A stretch of DNA of 34,880 bases from DAOTUB01 sp034437455 (lineage in GTDB: Bacteria > Chloroflexota > Anaerolineae > B4-G1), in contig DAOTUB010000274.1 in the NCBI GenBank assembly GCA_034437455.1, positions 1-34,880 of the forward strand, written 5' to 3'. Position 1 is the first letter of the stretch. Every line of letters begins with the position of its first letter. Shown one piece after another: positions 22,139 through 30,953 of this stretch. The position numbers and the translations under genes are program-made. A model generated the notes under the pieces. That model was given only the letters and a program-made list of their open reading frames with translations. It did no database searches and was not told the origin of the DNA.

Positions 22139-23527
22139 TCAAGGTGTTGTTAGCGGCGTATCTTCATCTACCAACGGCGGCGCGGGGATGCTGCGCCGCT
22201 GACGGAACAATAACCACAGCGCCCCCATACCGATGAGCGTCACGACGATGCCGACCAGCCAACCGAGCACGGGGATCGAGCGCAGCGGGATGTAGAGCAC
22301 GATGCCCAGCAGCAGCGGCCAGATCACGGTCTCTGCGGAGCGAGGCGCGATGCGTCGCAACAGCGACTGGCCGACCAGGCAGAGGACGACCAGCTTGCTC
22401 CCGTAGGCGACGATCAACCAGAACAATATAAACGCCAGCCCCAGCCCGAAAAATCCCAGGCCCAGGGCCGCAAAGGACAACTCGCCAAGCGTGACCACGA
22501 TCAACAACATCCCCAGGAGTACGATCAGCCCGGCGAGTACAAACACGCCTGCAAACCCACCGAGCACGATCACCAACCCCCACCCGGCGGACGGGAGCGG
22601 TTCGGCCCGCGCATACTCTGCGGCGCGGCTCAGCAGGGCCGGGAACCTCCAGGCGGCCAGGCAGCCCAACACCACCAGCGTGAGCAACATCTGCATCCGC
22701 TTCAACACCCATTGTCTCGCCTGCCACTCGAGATCGATTTGCATTTTTTCATCGGGAGGGCGATAGACGATCCCGCCGCCGGGAACCGCCTCGATGGTGC
22801 TCGCCTGCTCCACCGTGCTGGTATAGGTGAGCGTGCCGCCGATCTGCGCTTCTGGCTCCACGCGCAGTCCGGCAGGTTTCAACGGCGTCGCCCGTTCGGA
22901 TTCTGAGAACATCACCTCAAAGCCCGACCCCGGTTCGGAGACTTCGGTCACCACGTCCCCGTCGATGCTGCCCCCGATCTCGAGGGCGACCACACCCGCC
23001 TGCACGTTCCGGTCCACCTGACCGCCCAGGAGCGCCTGATAGCCATTCGCTTCGACGTCGCGCCCAATCGTCGAGCCTGGTTCCGTCTCCAGGCTCAAGC
23101 CGGTGAAGAACAGATTGCGGCCCACAACGGCCGATGGCCCCAGCGTGACGGTGTTGCCCAGGGAGAACAGCGTGCCCTCGACCGTGCCGTCTAGCGATAG
23201 AAACTGCCCGGCAAAGGCCAGATTGCCTTTCACCAGGCCGTTGAACGTCGTGTCGGCGCTGGTCACGAGCAGGTCTCCGCCCACCGTGCCGTTGATCGTG
23301 GCACTGCTGGCCGAGACGAAAAGGGTGCCGTTGACCGTGCCGTCCACGACGACGGTCTCGCTGGAGATGAACACGTCGTCGTCGATCACCTCGTCGGCGG
23401 CGATGATGCCGTCGTCGTCGAACTCGACCGCCCGCGCGATCTGATTCGGGCCGAACGTCCCCATCAACACCAGTCCAAGCAAAGCCACCAGCGCCAAACG
23501 AATCGAATGTGAGCGAAATCGAGACAT
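22139..23527 (-). CDS. Secreted bactofilin-like protein with C-terminal membrane helices
   Basis: This 462-residue protein has an N-terminal signal peptide (residues about 1-33, ending near ARAVEF). About 170 residues of bactofilin-like repeats follow, each roughly ten residues with V/I-D/N-G-T-V-x-G-x-L periodicity, predicted as a beta-helix. After a linker there are about five C-terminal hydrophobic segments (from about residue 280) ending in a basic tail. Classical bactofilins are short cytoplasmic cytoskeletal polymers; here the repeat domain is predicted outside the membrane and tethered to it. GGAGG precedes ATG 23527 at eight bases. It starts 17 bases after the kinase stop and may be a target or scaffold of that kinase, but its repeat domain would be on the other side of the membrane. 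Confidence 0.85.
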   Translation of the reverse strand: MSRFRSHSIRLALVALLGLVLMGTFGPNQIARAVEFDDDGIIAADEVIDDDVFISSETVVVDGTVNGTLFVSASSATINGTVGGDLLVTSADTTFNGLVKGNLAFAGQFLSLDGTVEGTLFSLGNTVTLGPSAVVGRNLFFTGLSLETEPGSTIGRDVEANGYQALLGGQVDRNVQAGVVALEIGGSIDGDVVTEVSEPGSGFEVMFSESERATPLKPAGLRVEPEAQIGGTLTYTSTVEQASTIEAVPGGGIVYRPPDEKMQIDLEWQARQWVLKRMQMLLTLVVLGCLAAWRFPALLSRAAEYARAEPLPSAGWGLVIVLGGFAGVFVLAGLIVLLGMLLIVVTLGELSFAALGLGFFGLGLAFILFWLIVAYGSKLVVLCLVGQSLLRRIAPRSAETVIWPLLLGIVLYIPLRSIPVLGWLVGIVVTLIGMGALWLLFRQRRSIPAPPLVDEDTPLTTP

Positions 23528-23544
23528 GGTCAGACCTCCATCAA

Positions 23545-25434
23545 CTATCCTATCATCTCCGCCAAAGCCCCGGCCGTGGGGTGGCGTTCGTCCGGGTCTT
23601 TGGCCATAGCGCGGAGGATCGCGGCGGCGACGTTCTCCGGCAGATCGGGTACCAATTCACGTGGGTCAGGGGGAGGCTCCTGGAGGTGGGCCAGCATGAT
23701 GGCGCTGGGATTATCGCTCTTGAACGGAAGCTCGCCGGTGAGCATCTGGTACAGCATGACGCCCAACGCATAGACGTCGGCGCGGCCATCGATCGCTCTG
23801 GAGACCTGAATTTGTTCGGGAGCCATGTAATCCAACGTTCCCATCAGCGCGCCGGTCTTTGTGCTTCCGGTTTCGCTGGTGCGGATCTTGGCGATGCCAA
23901 AATCGGTGAGAATGGCGTGTTGCTCTGCGTCTTCAAAGGCGCCCGAAGGAAGCATCACGTTGGAAGGCTTTACGTCGCGGTGCACCAACCCCTGCGCGTG
24001 GGCGTGATCCAGGGCGCTGGCGAGGTTGCCCAGGATGGGGCGCGCCTGCGCCAACTCCAGCGGCCCGGTTTCGCGCATATAGTTGGCCAGATCGGTTCCC
24101 TCGATGTACTCCATGACCATGTAATAGATGCCCTCGACGTCGCCAAAGTCGAACATCTGCACGATGTTCGGGTGCCGGAGACCGGCGACAGATCGCGCCT
24201 CGCGCTCAAATCGCTGGCGGAAATCCGCCTCGGCGGCCAGGCTGGAGGGTAGAATCTTGATCGCGACTGTGCGGTCGAGCCGCGGGTGGCGGCCCTTGTA
24301 AACCTCGGCCATTCCGCCGCGTCCCAGGAGTTCGAGCACTTCATACGTGCCCAGGCGTGTGCCGGTGAACGATCCGCCCGTTCTCGAAAGGCCCAGCGGC
24401 GTGATACTTTGACTGTTGACAAAGTCCGTCCACGTCTGGCAAGTATATTGGTAACTCTCTCCATCCGTGGACACCAGGCATTTCTGGACCAGATCGCGCA
24501 ATATCCCGCGCAGGGTGGTGTCGTCGGGCGCGCGCGTGGCTGCGTTGGTTAACCGGCGCAGCGTGCTCTGCTCTTCGGGCGAGAGATTGTGCCAGTAGTA
24601 TTGAAAGTGCGGGGTCAGCTCTCGCATCGTCTGCGCTTTGATCTCGTCGGGATCGTCTGATGTGTCGAAAGCGTGGAAGCAGGCTACTTGTAAACCCAAT
24701 GGGTGTCCGCCGACCAGGTCGTAGATGAAATCCTCGGTGGCAGGCGGAAACGGAGCTCCCGCGGCCCGGGCCGGCTCCTGGATCAACTGGCGGGCTTCGT
24801 CCTCGGGCATGAACCCCAGGAGGAGCGGGGCAAAGATGTTGAAAAAGGGACTGGAGAGAATCTCCTGCGAGCGGCCAGAGTACGTGAGCTGAATGAGCGA
24901 GCGGGCCGAGGCAGTGAGAAAGGCAAGCTGGTACCGCCCGGCAGCGGAGCGGAGCGCGTTGAAGAAATTGACGTTGAGGCTCTCGTTGGTGCTCAACCGC
25001 TCGAACTCGTCGAGGATCAGCACGACTCGCAGGCCGCGCCGGTTCAGCTTGCGGATGGCGGCCTCGAAGGAAAGCCGCGCGGGTTTGTCCATCGCCTTTT
25101 CGAGCGCCGGTTCCGCGGGCAGGTCGCGCGCGTCGAGCGCCGCCGCGATCTCTCCGGCGAACTGGGCCAGGATGTCCTCGTGCTCCCCCTCGCCCAACAC
25201 CTCGCAATCGAGGTAGGCGAAGAGGATATCCGTTCCCAATCGGAGATCGGGCCACGTCTCGGGGCGCATCAGGTGAAACAGGAGCGAGGTCTTGCCGATC
25301 TTGCGCGGGCCGACGATAGAGATAGACTGATTGCCACGCAAGAACGCGGCGATCTCGTCAAGTTCGTGCACGCGGCCAAAGAACATGGCCGGGTCGTGCA
25401 CCGGACCACGAAAGACGTAAGGGTTATTCATCAC
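23545..25434 (-). CDS. AAA+/STAND-like ATPase fused to a Ser/Thr protein kinase
   Basis: This protein is 629 residues long. Its N-terminal P-loop module has FFGR at 18-21, Walker A GPRKIGKTS at 42-50 and Walker B VVLILDEF at 137-144, followed by a helical/winged region to about 340. A complete Hanks-type kinase (about 360-629) follows: GRGGMAEVY, Lys393, Glu411, HRDVKPSN 485-492, DFG 511-513 and APE 538-540, with Arg preceding Asp in the catalytic loop (RD kinase). There is no membrane helix. Bacterial kinases usually have the kinase at the N-terminus and sensors after it; here the order is reversed. ATG 25434 (or 25431) has GGAG seven bases upstream, inside the previous gene, which it overlaps by 11 bases, so translation is coupled and the two proteins probably interact. 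Confidence 0.92.
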   Translation of the reverse strand: MMNNPYVFRGPVHDPAMFFGRVHELDEIAAFLRGNQSISIVGPRKIGKTSLLFHLMRPETWPDLRLGTDILFAYLDCEVLGEGEHEDILAQFAGEIAAALDARDLPAEPALEKAMDKPARLSFEAAIRKLNRRGLRVVLILDEFERLSTNESLNVNFFNALRSAAGRYQLAFLTASARSLIQLTYSGRSQEILSSPFFNIFAPLLLGFMPEDEARQLIQEPARAAGAPFPPATEDFIYDLVGGHPLGLQVACFHAFDTSDDPDEIKAQTMRELTPHFQYYWHNLSPEEQSTLRRLTNAATRAPDDTTLRGILRDLVQKCLVSTDGESYQYTCQTWTDFVNSQSITPLGLSRTGGSFTGTRLGTYEVLELLGRGGMAEVYKGRHPRLDRTVAIKILPSSLAAEADFRQRFEREARSVAGLRHPNIVQMFDFGDVEGIYYMVMEYIEGTDLANYMRETGPLELAQARPILGNLASALDHAHAQGLVHRDVKPSNVMLPSGAFEDAEQHAILTDFGIAKIRTSETGSTKTGALMGTLDYMAPEQIQVSRAIDGRADVYALGVMLYQMLTGELPFKSDNPSAIMLAHLQEPPPDPRELVPDLPENVAAAILRAMAKDPDERHPTAGALAEMIG

Positions 25435-28400
25435 AGTACTCCACGCATTTCTCTCGCACTTCTTTGATGGCTCGGCTCAGCGAGCGATACTTTTCTACCC
25501 ACAGCGCCAACAACCCCAACCGCCACCGATACACCTCACCCATCGCGGGATCCATCTCGCTCTTTGCGGTGAGGATGTCGCGCAGCGCCAGGTAGTGCAG
25601 CGCGTCGCTGATGGCCCGTCGTCCCAGGGTCACGTATTGCTCGTCCAGGTAATCGGCGACCTGCACCAGCGTGACGTGGCCGGTGAGTGGGATCATTCGG
25701 CTCAGGGCCACCAGTACCAGCCGCTGCTCTGGGCTGGCCTCTGTCCACAGATACACAAAGTGCGCCTCGCCCGAGGCCAGGATCTCGTCCAGTGCCTCGT
25801 TCACATCCGCCACTGTGACATAGTTGCGCTCGGTCTTGTTGTGCTGGTTGACCAGGCTGTGGCAGAGGAGCTGGAGGAAATAAGGATGCCCGGCGGTCAC
25901 CTGCCAGATCTTGTCCAGCGCCAGGTCGTCGTAGTACATCCCGTACTCGGCCACCGGCTCCTGGATCAGCCGCAGGGCTTCCTCTTGCTCCAGGAACGCG
26001 ATCTGCCGGTACAGACTGATGTTGAAGAGCACGCTCCAATAATCGGACGCCAGCTCCTCCAACCGGTGCGTGCCGCAAAAGATGACGCTCAGATTGGCGG
26101 CGTGTTGAATCAGGTGGCGCACAAAGCCAAAGATCGAATCGTCGAGGTTGCCCCGGCGCACTGCCGTCTCCAGTTCCTCGAACTCGTCGAACATGAGCAA
26201 TAAGTGGCGATGCCCGATGCACTCTCGCACGCGGGCCAGGAATCGGTGCTCAAAGGCAGTGGTTGGGCTTTCGACGAAATGCTCGTATTCCGGGGGAGCG
26301 ATACTGAAGCCGCGATCCTCCAGGGCGAAGGCGATCTCGGTCGCCAGCGAGAGGAAAAAGTTGGGCAGGCCGGGGTCGAGGCCCAGCGCCTGGCCGTCGA
26401 GATAGACCGGCAAATAATCGTCGCCCAGTTGGACCGGCAGTTGTTTGAGCAGCGACGTCTTTCCCGTGCGCCGCTGACCGATCAACACCAGATTGTTGCG
26501 ATAGGAAGCGGTCAGGTTCTCTTGAATGAAGGCCAGCACGTCTCTGCGCCCAAAGAAGAGCGGCGAACCGGCTTCCAGGGGCGTGCCCACCACGTACGGG
26601 TTGGGGATGAACTGGAACTCGCCCTCGGCGGCCAGCAAGCGGACGACGTCGGCAAAGTGTTCCACCTGGTCGGGGCCGCGCGGATCGGTGTACTGGATGA
26701 CGAAGCGAGCGCGGAACTGGTCGGCGCCCTCTGGCAGGTGGGGGCGCACGCGCAGTTCCACCCGCGCCTCCTCGCCGGGGGCGATCTGATCGATCTGAGC
26801 GTCCTCGTCCAACACCGTGTACTCTGGCGCGGGCGTTAGGGTGACGCGGAGATTATAGGCCGCACCGCGTCCCTCGTTGCGCAATTTGAGAACCAGCGGC
26901 ACCACGTCATCCTGCCAGGTGTGGCGGGTGAGCAGTCGGTAGGCAATCTCGGCGCGGGTCTGAAGCTCGCCGATGGCCCCGGTGATGACGGCCAGCCAGC
27001 TCTCGGCGACGCGCTGGACCACCGGGCGGTCAGCGCTGCCCAGCTTGGCCCGCGCTACGTGATCGACCTTTCTCAAGTGCTCGACGGCGCTGACCAGGTA
27101 GGCGAGTTTGTCGCGAGAGGTATCCATGCGCTCGTAAGCGTACAGGGCCTCTGCCACCGGAAGCAGTTTGGTCAGAGCATAGACGAGGCCCTGAAAAGGT
27201 GTGGTGACCTCCGTAGTCGTCTTTTGCCGGGTCCGTTTTTTGCCCTCTTCTTTTTTGTCCCGTAGAGATGGCAGGAGTTGCGTGATCTCGGCGATGGAAC
27301 CGGCTTGCAGCGCCTTCTGGCAGATCTGGTAGGCGAGCAGGGCCTCGTCGGCGTAGAGAAAGTTTTCGGTCGGGATGTTCTCCAGTCGAGTCGTGAGGGT
27401 GCGCAGACCCACCGGCAGCACCTCAGGCTCAAACTGGCTGGTCAAGACGTAATTGAACCCCTCGGCCAACTTGGCGATCGGCCCGGCACCGAGATTGTCC
27501 AGCGCGTTGGGCAGGCTGTCGATCAGGCTGGCCGAACTTGGATCTTGTCCCGCTGCCTGGGCCAGACGATGTAGCTCAATCAGGGCGGTTTCCGGTCTCG
27601 GAAGCAGTGCTTCGGCAAATGCCTCCGCCCGTCCTATGGGAGAATTCCGGTGGGCTTCCAGGCGGCTCTCGATCTCTGCTCTTCGTTGGGCCTCCGCCTG
27701 CTTCTCCTGAATCAGCCGGGCCACGTAAATGGCCGTGCCGGCCTGGTTGGCCAGGTTCATCAGCAAGGTGCGATCTTCGTACGAATAGCCCATCCCGGAG
27801 AGGCGTGGACCCAGGGCGAGCACTCCGATCAGCTCGTTGCCCTTCTTTTTCCGGGGCGCGACCAACGGCACGAGGAGCTGGAATGTTCCCCCCGCGGACT
27901 GGGAAACGGTCTTGCCGTTCCACAGGGGACCGAGCATGCTGGGCGTCAACACCAACTGTGTGGCCTCGCTCCACGACAGGTTCTGCGCCTCGGCGAGTTC
28001 AAATGTCCCATCGGGGTTGCGGAGAAAGACTGCCCCGCACGTGATGTGCAGCAGATCGGTCGTGCGGTTGACGAGTACGCGCAACAGTTCGGGCAGTTCG
28101 ATGAGGGTGCGCAATTCCCGTGCAAAGTCCATGATCGCGTGCCGAAAATCCACCCTCTCCCGGTAAAAGCGGCGGTCAATGAAATCCTGCAAGCGGCGGC
28201 GCAAGAGCTGGGCCAGGGACGCGCTCACCAGGGTGGCGATGACGATCGCTGCGTCGGACTGCTGGCCGGTGATGGCGCGAAAGATGCGCTGTAACACGAA
28301 CACGCCGCCGAGATAGACAGCCGCCAGCGAACTCGTCAGTATGCCATAGACCAGCGTGTTCTTGATGAGGGGATCAATGTCCCACAACTGGCGGCGCAGG

Positions 28401-29314
28401 ATCGAGATGCCGATGGATATCGGCGCGAGGAGTAAAAGGAGCACCGAGATCTCTTTGCCAATCAGGTGGAAAAGAACTCCAGTTTCGGGCTGACGCAACG
28501 GCGAGGCGACGATCAGTAGCTGAATCAGGTACCCCACCACTGATGCCGTCAGGCCAAACACGACCCATTTCGTCTGCTGCTGTTGCAACGGGCTGGAAAC
28601 GTGCTTGTAGCGATAGGTCTGAGCGAACACGCCGCTGCCAAACCAGCACACCAGCACCAGCGACAGGCTGAAAACGCGCGCATAGTTGAGTATCGTCCCA
28701 AAAACGCTCACGTCCGGTGAGATCAAAAAGGCCAGAAATCGAAGTGGAGTGGAAAGGTGACGTGGATCGAGCTCTGCAATGGGCAGGAGCGACCAGGCCA
28801 ATATCCATCCCACCCAGGCAAAAGTCAACGGGCGCGTCCAATGGGGCACAAACTGGCCGTCGGGAAAGGTGTAAAAGACAACGAGCGTCAACCCTACACC
28901 GAGACCCCGCACGAGGAGGGCTGGCCACCGCCACGCCGATTCAAGCGCCACCAGGTTGTTCAGGGAGGGAACGATGGCCACTCCAAACATCAAAAGCGCA
29001 GTTGAGACAAAGACCGCCATTCGCTCGCCGGGCCTGCGCCAAAAGATCGCCGCGGCTGCCAGAAAGTACACAGACACCTGTACGATGTCCAGCACCAATC
29101 CGAACTTTTCGTACAGTCCTCCGGAGGGGCCGATCTGTCTGAAGGAAGCGGGGATGGAGGCGATAAAGACAGCCAGGGTCAGGGCGGCAAGTGAGACCCA
29201 GACTATCCGAGCGACGAGAAGGGAGCGACCGCGTAAAGGGGTTTGTGCATTCTCATATTTTCTGACTGTCTTTTCTGAAACATTGAGGGCATCCATAGGC
29301 ATACGGTTAAGCAT
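25424..29314 (-). CDS. Multi-TM sensor-GAF-AAA+ ATPase protein
   Basis: This protein is about 1296 residues from the chosen start. About eight to ten membrane helices (residues about 30-375) resemble the N-terminal half of ComP-like sensor kinases, including FPDGQF and the LRRQLWDIDPLIKNTLVYG transition. A GAF domain (about 400-535) and helical segments (about 540-790) follow, then a beta-sandwich/CARDB-like domain (about 805-895). The C-terminal ATPase has NPYVVG, FFGRR, Walker A GQRRTGKTS and Walker B LLLMFDEFEE, and ends in a winged-helix-like tail. No histidine-kinase core is present: the ATPase takes its place. The start is uncertain. The promoter at 29371-29398 lies inside longer versions of the frame, so ATG 29314 (or 29296) is preferred; no good ribosome site is seen. 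Confidence 0.88.
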   Translation of the reverse strand: MLNRMPMDALNVSEKTVRKYENAQTPLRGRSLLVARIVWVSLAALTLAVFIASIPASFRQIGPSGGLYEKFGLVLDIVQVSVYFLAAAAIFWRRPGERMAVFVSTALLMFGVAIVPSLNNLVALESAWRWPALLVRGLGVGLTLVVFYTFPDGQFVPHWTRPLTFAWVGWILAWSLLPIAELDPRHLSTPLRFLAFLISPDVSVFGTILNYARVFSLSLVLVCWFGSGVFAQTYRYKHVSSPLQQQQTKWVVFGLTASVVGYLIQLLIVASPLRQPETGVLFHLIGKEISVLLLLLAPISIGISILRRQLWDIDPLIKNTLVYGILTSSLAAVYLGGVFVLQRIFRAITGQQSDAAIVIATLVSASLAQLLRRRLQDFIDRRFYRERVDFRHAIMDFARELRTLIELPELLRVLVNRTTDLLHITCGAVFLRNPDGTFELAEAQNLSWSEATQLVLTPSMLGPLWNGKTVSQSAGGTFQLLVPLVAPRKKKGNELIGVLALGPRLSGMGYSYEDRTLLMNLANQAGTAIYVARLIQEKQAEAQRRAEIESRLEAHRNSPIGRAEAFAEALLPRPETALIELHRLAQAAGQDPSSASLIDSLPNALDNLGAGPIAKLAEGFNYVLTSQFEPEVLPVGLRTLTTRLENIPTENFLYADEALLAYQICQKALQAGSIAEITQLLPSLRDKKEEGKKRTRQKTTTEVTTPFQGLVYALTKLLPVAEALYAYERMDTSRDKLAYLVSAVEHLRKVDHVARAKLGSADRPVVQRVAESWLAVITGAIGELQTRAEIAYRLLTRHTWQDDVVPLVLKLRNEGRGAAYNLRVTLTPAPEYTVLDEDAQIDQIAPGEEARVELRVRPHLPEGADQFRARFVIQYTDPRGPDQVEHFADVVRLLAAEGEFQFIPNPYVVGTPLEAGSPLFFGRRDVLAFIQENLTASYRNNLVLIGQRRTGKTSLLKQLPVQLGDDYLPVYLDGQALGLDPGLPNFFLSLATEIAFALEDRGFSIAPPEYEHFVESPTTAFEHRFLARVRECIGHRHLLLMFDEFEELETAVRRGNLDDSIFGFVRHLIQHAANLSVIFCGTHRLEELASDYWSVLFNISLYRQIAFLEQEEALRLIQEPVAEYGMYYDDLALDKIWQVTAGHPYFLQLLCHSLVNQHNKTERNYVTVADVNEALDEILASGEAHFVYLWTEASPEQRLVLVALSRMIPLTGHVTLVQVADYLDEQYVTLGRRAISDALHYLALRDILTAKSEMDPAMGEVYRWRLGLLALWVEKYRSLSRAIKEVREKCVEYCDE

Positions 29315-29370
29315 ACTTTGCTGAATATCTGGCGCCAATAGGAGTTTGCTTCGTTGTTTACTACGAGTTG

Positions 29371-29398
29371 AGTATAGCTCAGGTTGCATAGAAGTCAA
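29371..29398 (-). promoter_or_regulatory. Predicted promoter of the four-gene ATPase/kinase unit
   Basis: On the minus strand TTGACT (29398-29393) and TATACT (29376-29371) are separated by 16 bases, a good sigma-70-type match. Transcription would start near 29364, about 50 bases before ATG 29314. It lies at the broken 3' end of the alanine racemase remnant. Confidence 0.6.
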
Positions 29399-30102
29399 GC
29401 GAGTCTCGGAAGGAGAGGGTTCAATCGCGCCAAAAGCTGGTACACGGTCACGTTTCCCCAACTAGCCACTTCAACCGCTGAAATGCGCTCTTTCCCTTGA
29501 GCGCCGATGAGAACCGCTTCATCCCCCGGCTTTATCAGTACATCCGGTTTGAGCAGAACTGCTATGTGGTTCGCAGTGACCCGAGCGATGATGGGAAATC
29601 TTTCGCCCTGGATCAGAACGAACCCTTTGCCAGCAGCTTTTACGGGATAACCATCCGAGTATCCGATGGCGATCACGGCGTAGGTTTCCCTTTCTCTTCC
29701 CCGCGTCTATGTGAATGTGAATCCTGGCTCTTTTCCCGATCTTGAGAGCCGCTCGATTCAGGGAGTGTACCTCTTCCGAAAATACCGATTGAGCAATGTC
29801 TTGCTCCACCAGAACATCCGCGTCTCGAGCGCAAAAGGGGCCAAAGTTGAGGATGGGGCAGGTCACCCCCGCGTCTCGCAATCGCACCGCCTCCTGGAGT
29901 TTGCAAACCATGAGATGGTCGATCCCTCTCTCGTCCAGATAGCGACCCACTTCAACCACCCCATGCCCGTACCCATTCGCCTTGACGACGGCCATGATGG
30001 GAACCTGTACCTTTTCTCTGATCCGGTCCAGGTTCCACCCCAGATTTTCAGGATTCAACTCGATCCAGGCATCACAACTGGAGTTAACAAAGCTTTCGTC
30101 AT
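29395..30102 (-). pseudogene. alr: Alanine racemase remnant with large internal deletion
   Basis: The first part (about 30100-29700) encodes the Alr N-terminus: WIELNPENLGWNLDRIR, the PLP-lysine motif AVVKANGYGHG, then HIHIDAGKRKGN. A second frame from about 29695 encodes the Alr C-terminal domain: TYAVIAIGYSDGYP (with the catalytic Tyr), GERFPIIARV, then GDEAVLIG and TVYQLLARLNPLLPR to the stop at 29395. Full-length Alr is about 370 residues. Here roughly 110-120 residues of the barrel between the motifs are missing and the two parts are in different frames. The 5' end also lacks an in-frame start: ATG 30102 is in another frame. The gene cannot make active racemase, so D-Ala must come from another copy. 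Confidence 0.85.
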
Positions 30103-30114
30103 TCGTCTTTCGTC
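30094..30114. repeat. Three tandem heptamers (NTTCGTC)
   Basis: TTTCGTC, ATTCGTC and TTTCGTC follow each other exactly at 30094-30100, 30101-30107 and 30108-30114, just at the decayed 5' end of the alr remnant and about 18 bases after the purQ stop. Slippage in such a repeat could explain the lost reading frame. Confidence 0.6.
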
Positions 30115-30131
30115 CTCGCAGAAAGATACGC

Positions 30132-30908
30132 TCAAAGCGAAGCCGCGTAGCGGATTCCCTGAGCAAAGAGAGGCAGGCCCATCTCACCCTGTTCTCCCCG
30201 GGTCCAGCGCGGATGTTGCCAGGGGATGACGTGATCCTCCGGGTGAGGCATAAACCCCAGGACATTGCCCTGCTCGTTGCAGATACCGGCGACGTCGGCG
30301 ACAGAACCGTTGGGATTGGCGGGATAGGAGGCCGGACCGCCACTGGCAGAGACGTAGGTAAGGGCGACCTGATGGCGCGCCTGCAACTGCTCCAGCGTGG
30401 CCTCGTCGCGGGGGACAAAGCGTCCCTCGCCGTGAGCCACGGGGCAATAGATGCGCTCGGAGAGGCCCTGGGTAAAGACGCAGTGGCTTTCCGGGTTGGG
30501 TTCGAGCCATACCCAACGGCACTCGAAGCGATTCGATGCGTTGCGCGCCAGGGTGGCCTGGATTCCGGCCTCCGGCGGTCCGGGGAGCCAGCCGCTCTTG
30601 ACCAGCGCCTGGAAACCGTTGCAGATGCCCAGGACGGGCTTGCCCGCCTCGACGAAACGGGTCAGTTCCTCCTGGAAAAGCCAGCGCAGGTCGATGGCCA
30701 GGAGCCGCCCCGCGCCCAGCGCGTCGCCGTAGGAGAACCCGCCGGGCAGGATGAGCATGTGAAAGTCGTGCAGCCGGGCGGGCCGCTCGCGCAGCTCGTT
30801 CACGTGAAGAATTTCGGGCTGGCCGCCAGCTCGCTCAATTGCGAAAGCCGCCTCGCCGTCGCGATTCGTGCCGGTAGCGTGGAGGATCAATACTCGTGGT
30901 TTGTTCAT
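30132..30908 (-). CDS. purQ: Phosphoribosylformylglycinamidine synthase, glutaminase subunit PurQ
   Basis: This 258-residue protein is a class-I glutamine amidotransferase of the PurQ type, which supplies ammonia to PurL in the fourth step of purine synthesis. The nucleophile is Cys96 in GICNGFQ. Other markers are LPGGFSYGD and the C-terminal MPHPEDHV. ATG 30908 follows GAGGAG at eight bases; an upstream in-frame ATG (30923) lacks one. No purL, purS or other purine gene lies in the window: the neighbours are an oxidoreductase and the alr remnant, which is unusual for purQ. Confidence 0.93.
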   Translation of the reverse strand: MNKPRVLILHATGTNRDGEAAFAIERAGGQPEILHVNELRERPARLHDFHMLILPGGFSYGDALGAGRLLAIDLRWLFQEELTRFVEAGKPVLGICNGFQALVKSGWLPGPPEAGIQATLARNASNRFECRWVWLEPNPESHCVFTQGLSERIYCPVAHGEGRFVPRDEATLEQLQARHQVALTYVSASGGPASYPANPNGSVADVAGICNEQGNVLGFMPHPEDHVIPWQHPRWTRGEQGEMGLPLFAQGIRYAASL

Positions 30909-30953
30909 ATCGTTACTCCTCAAGGTGGTCGGCGGCGTCGCGCGCGACCACGA

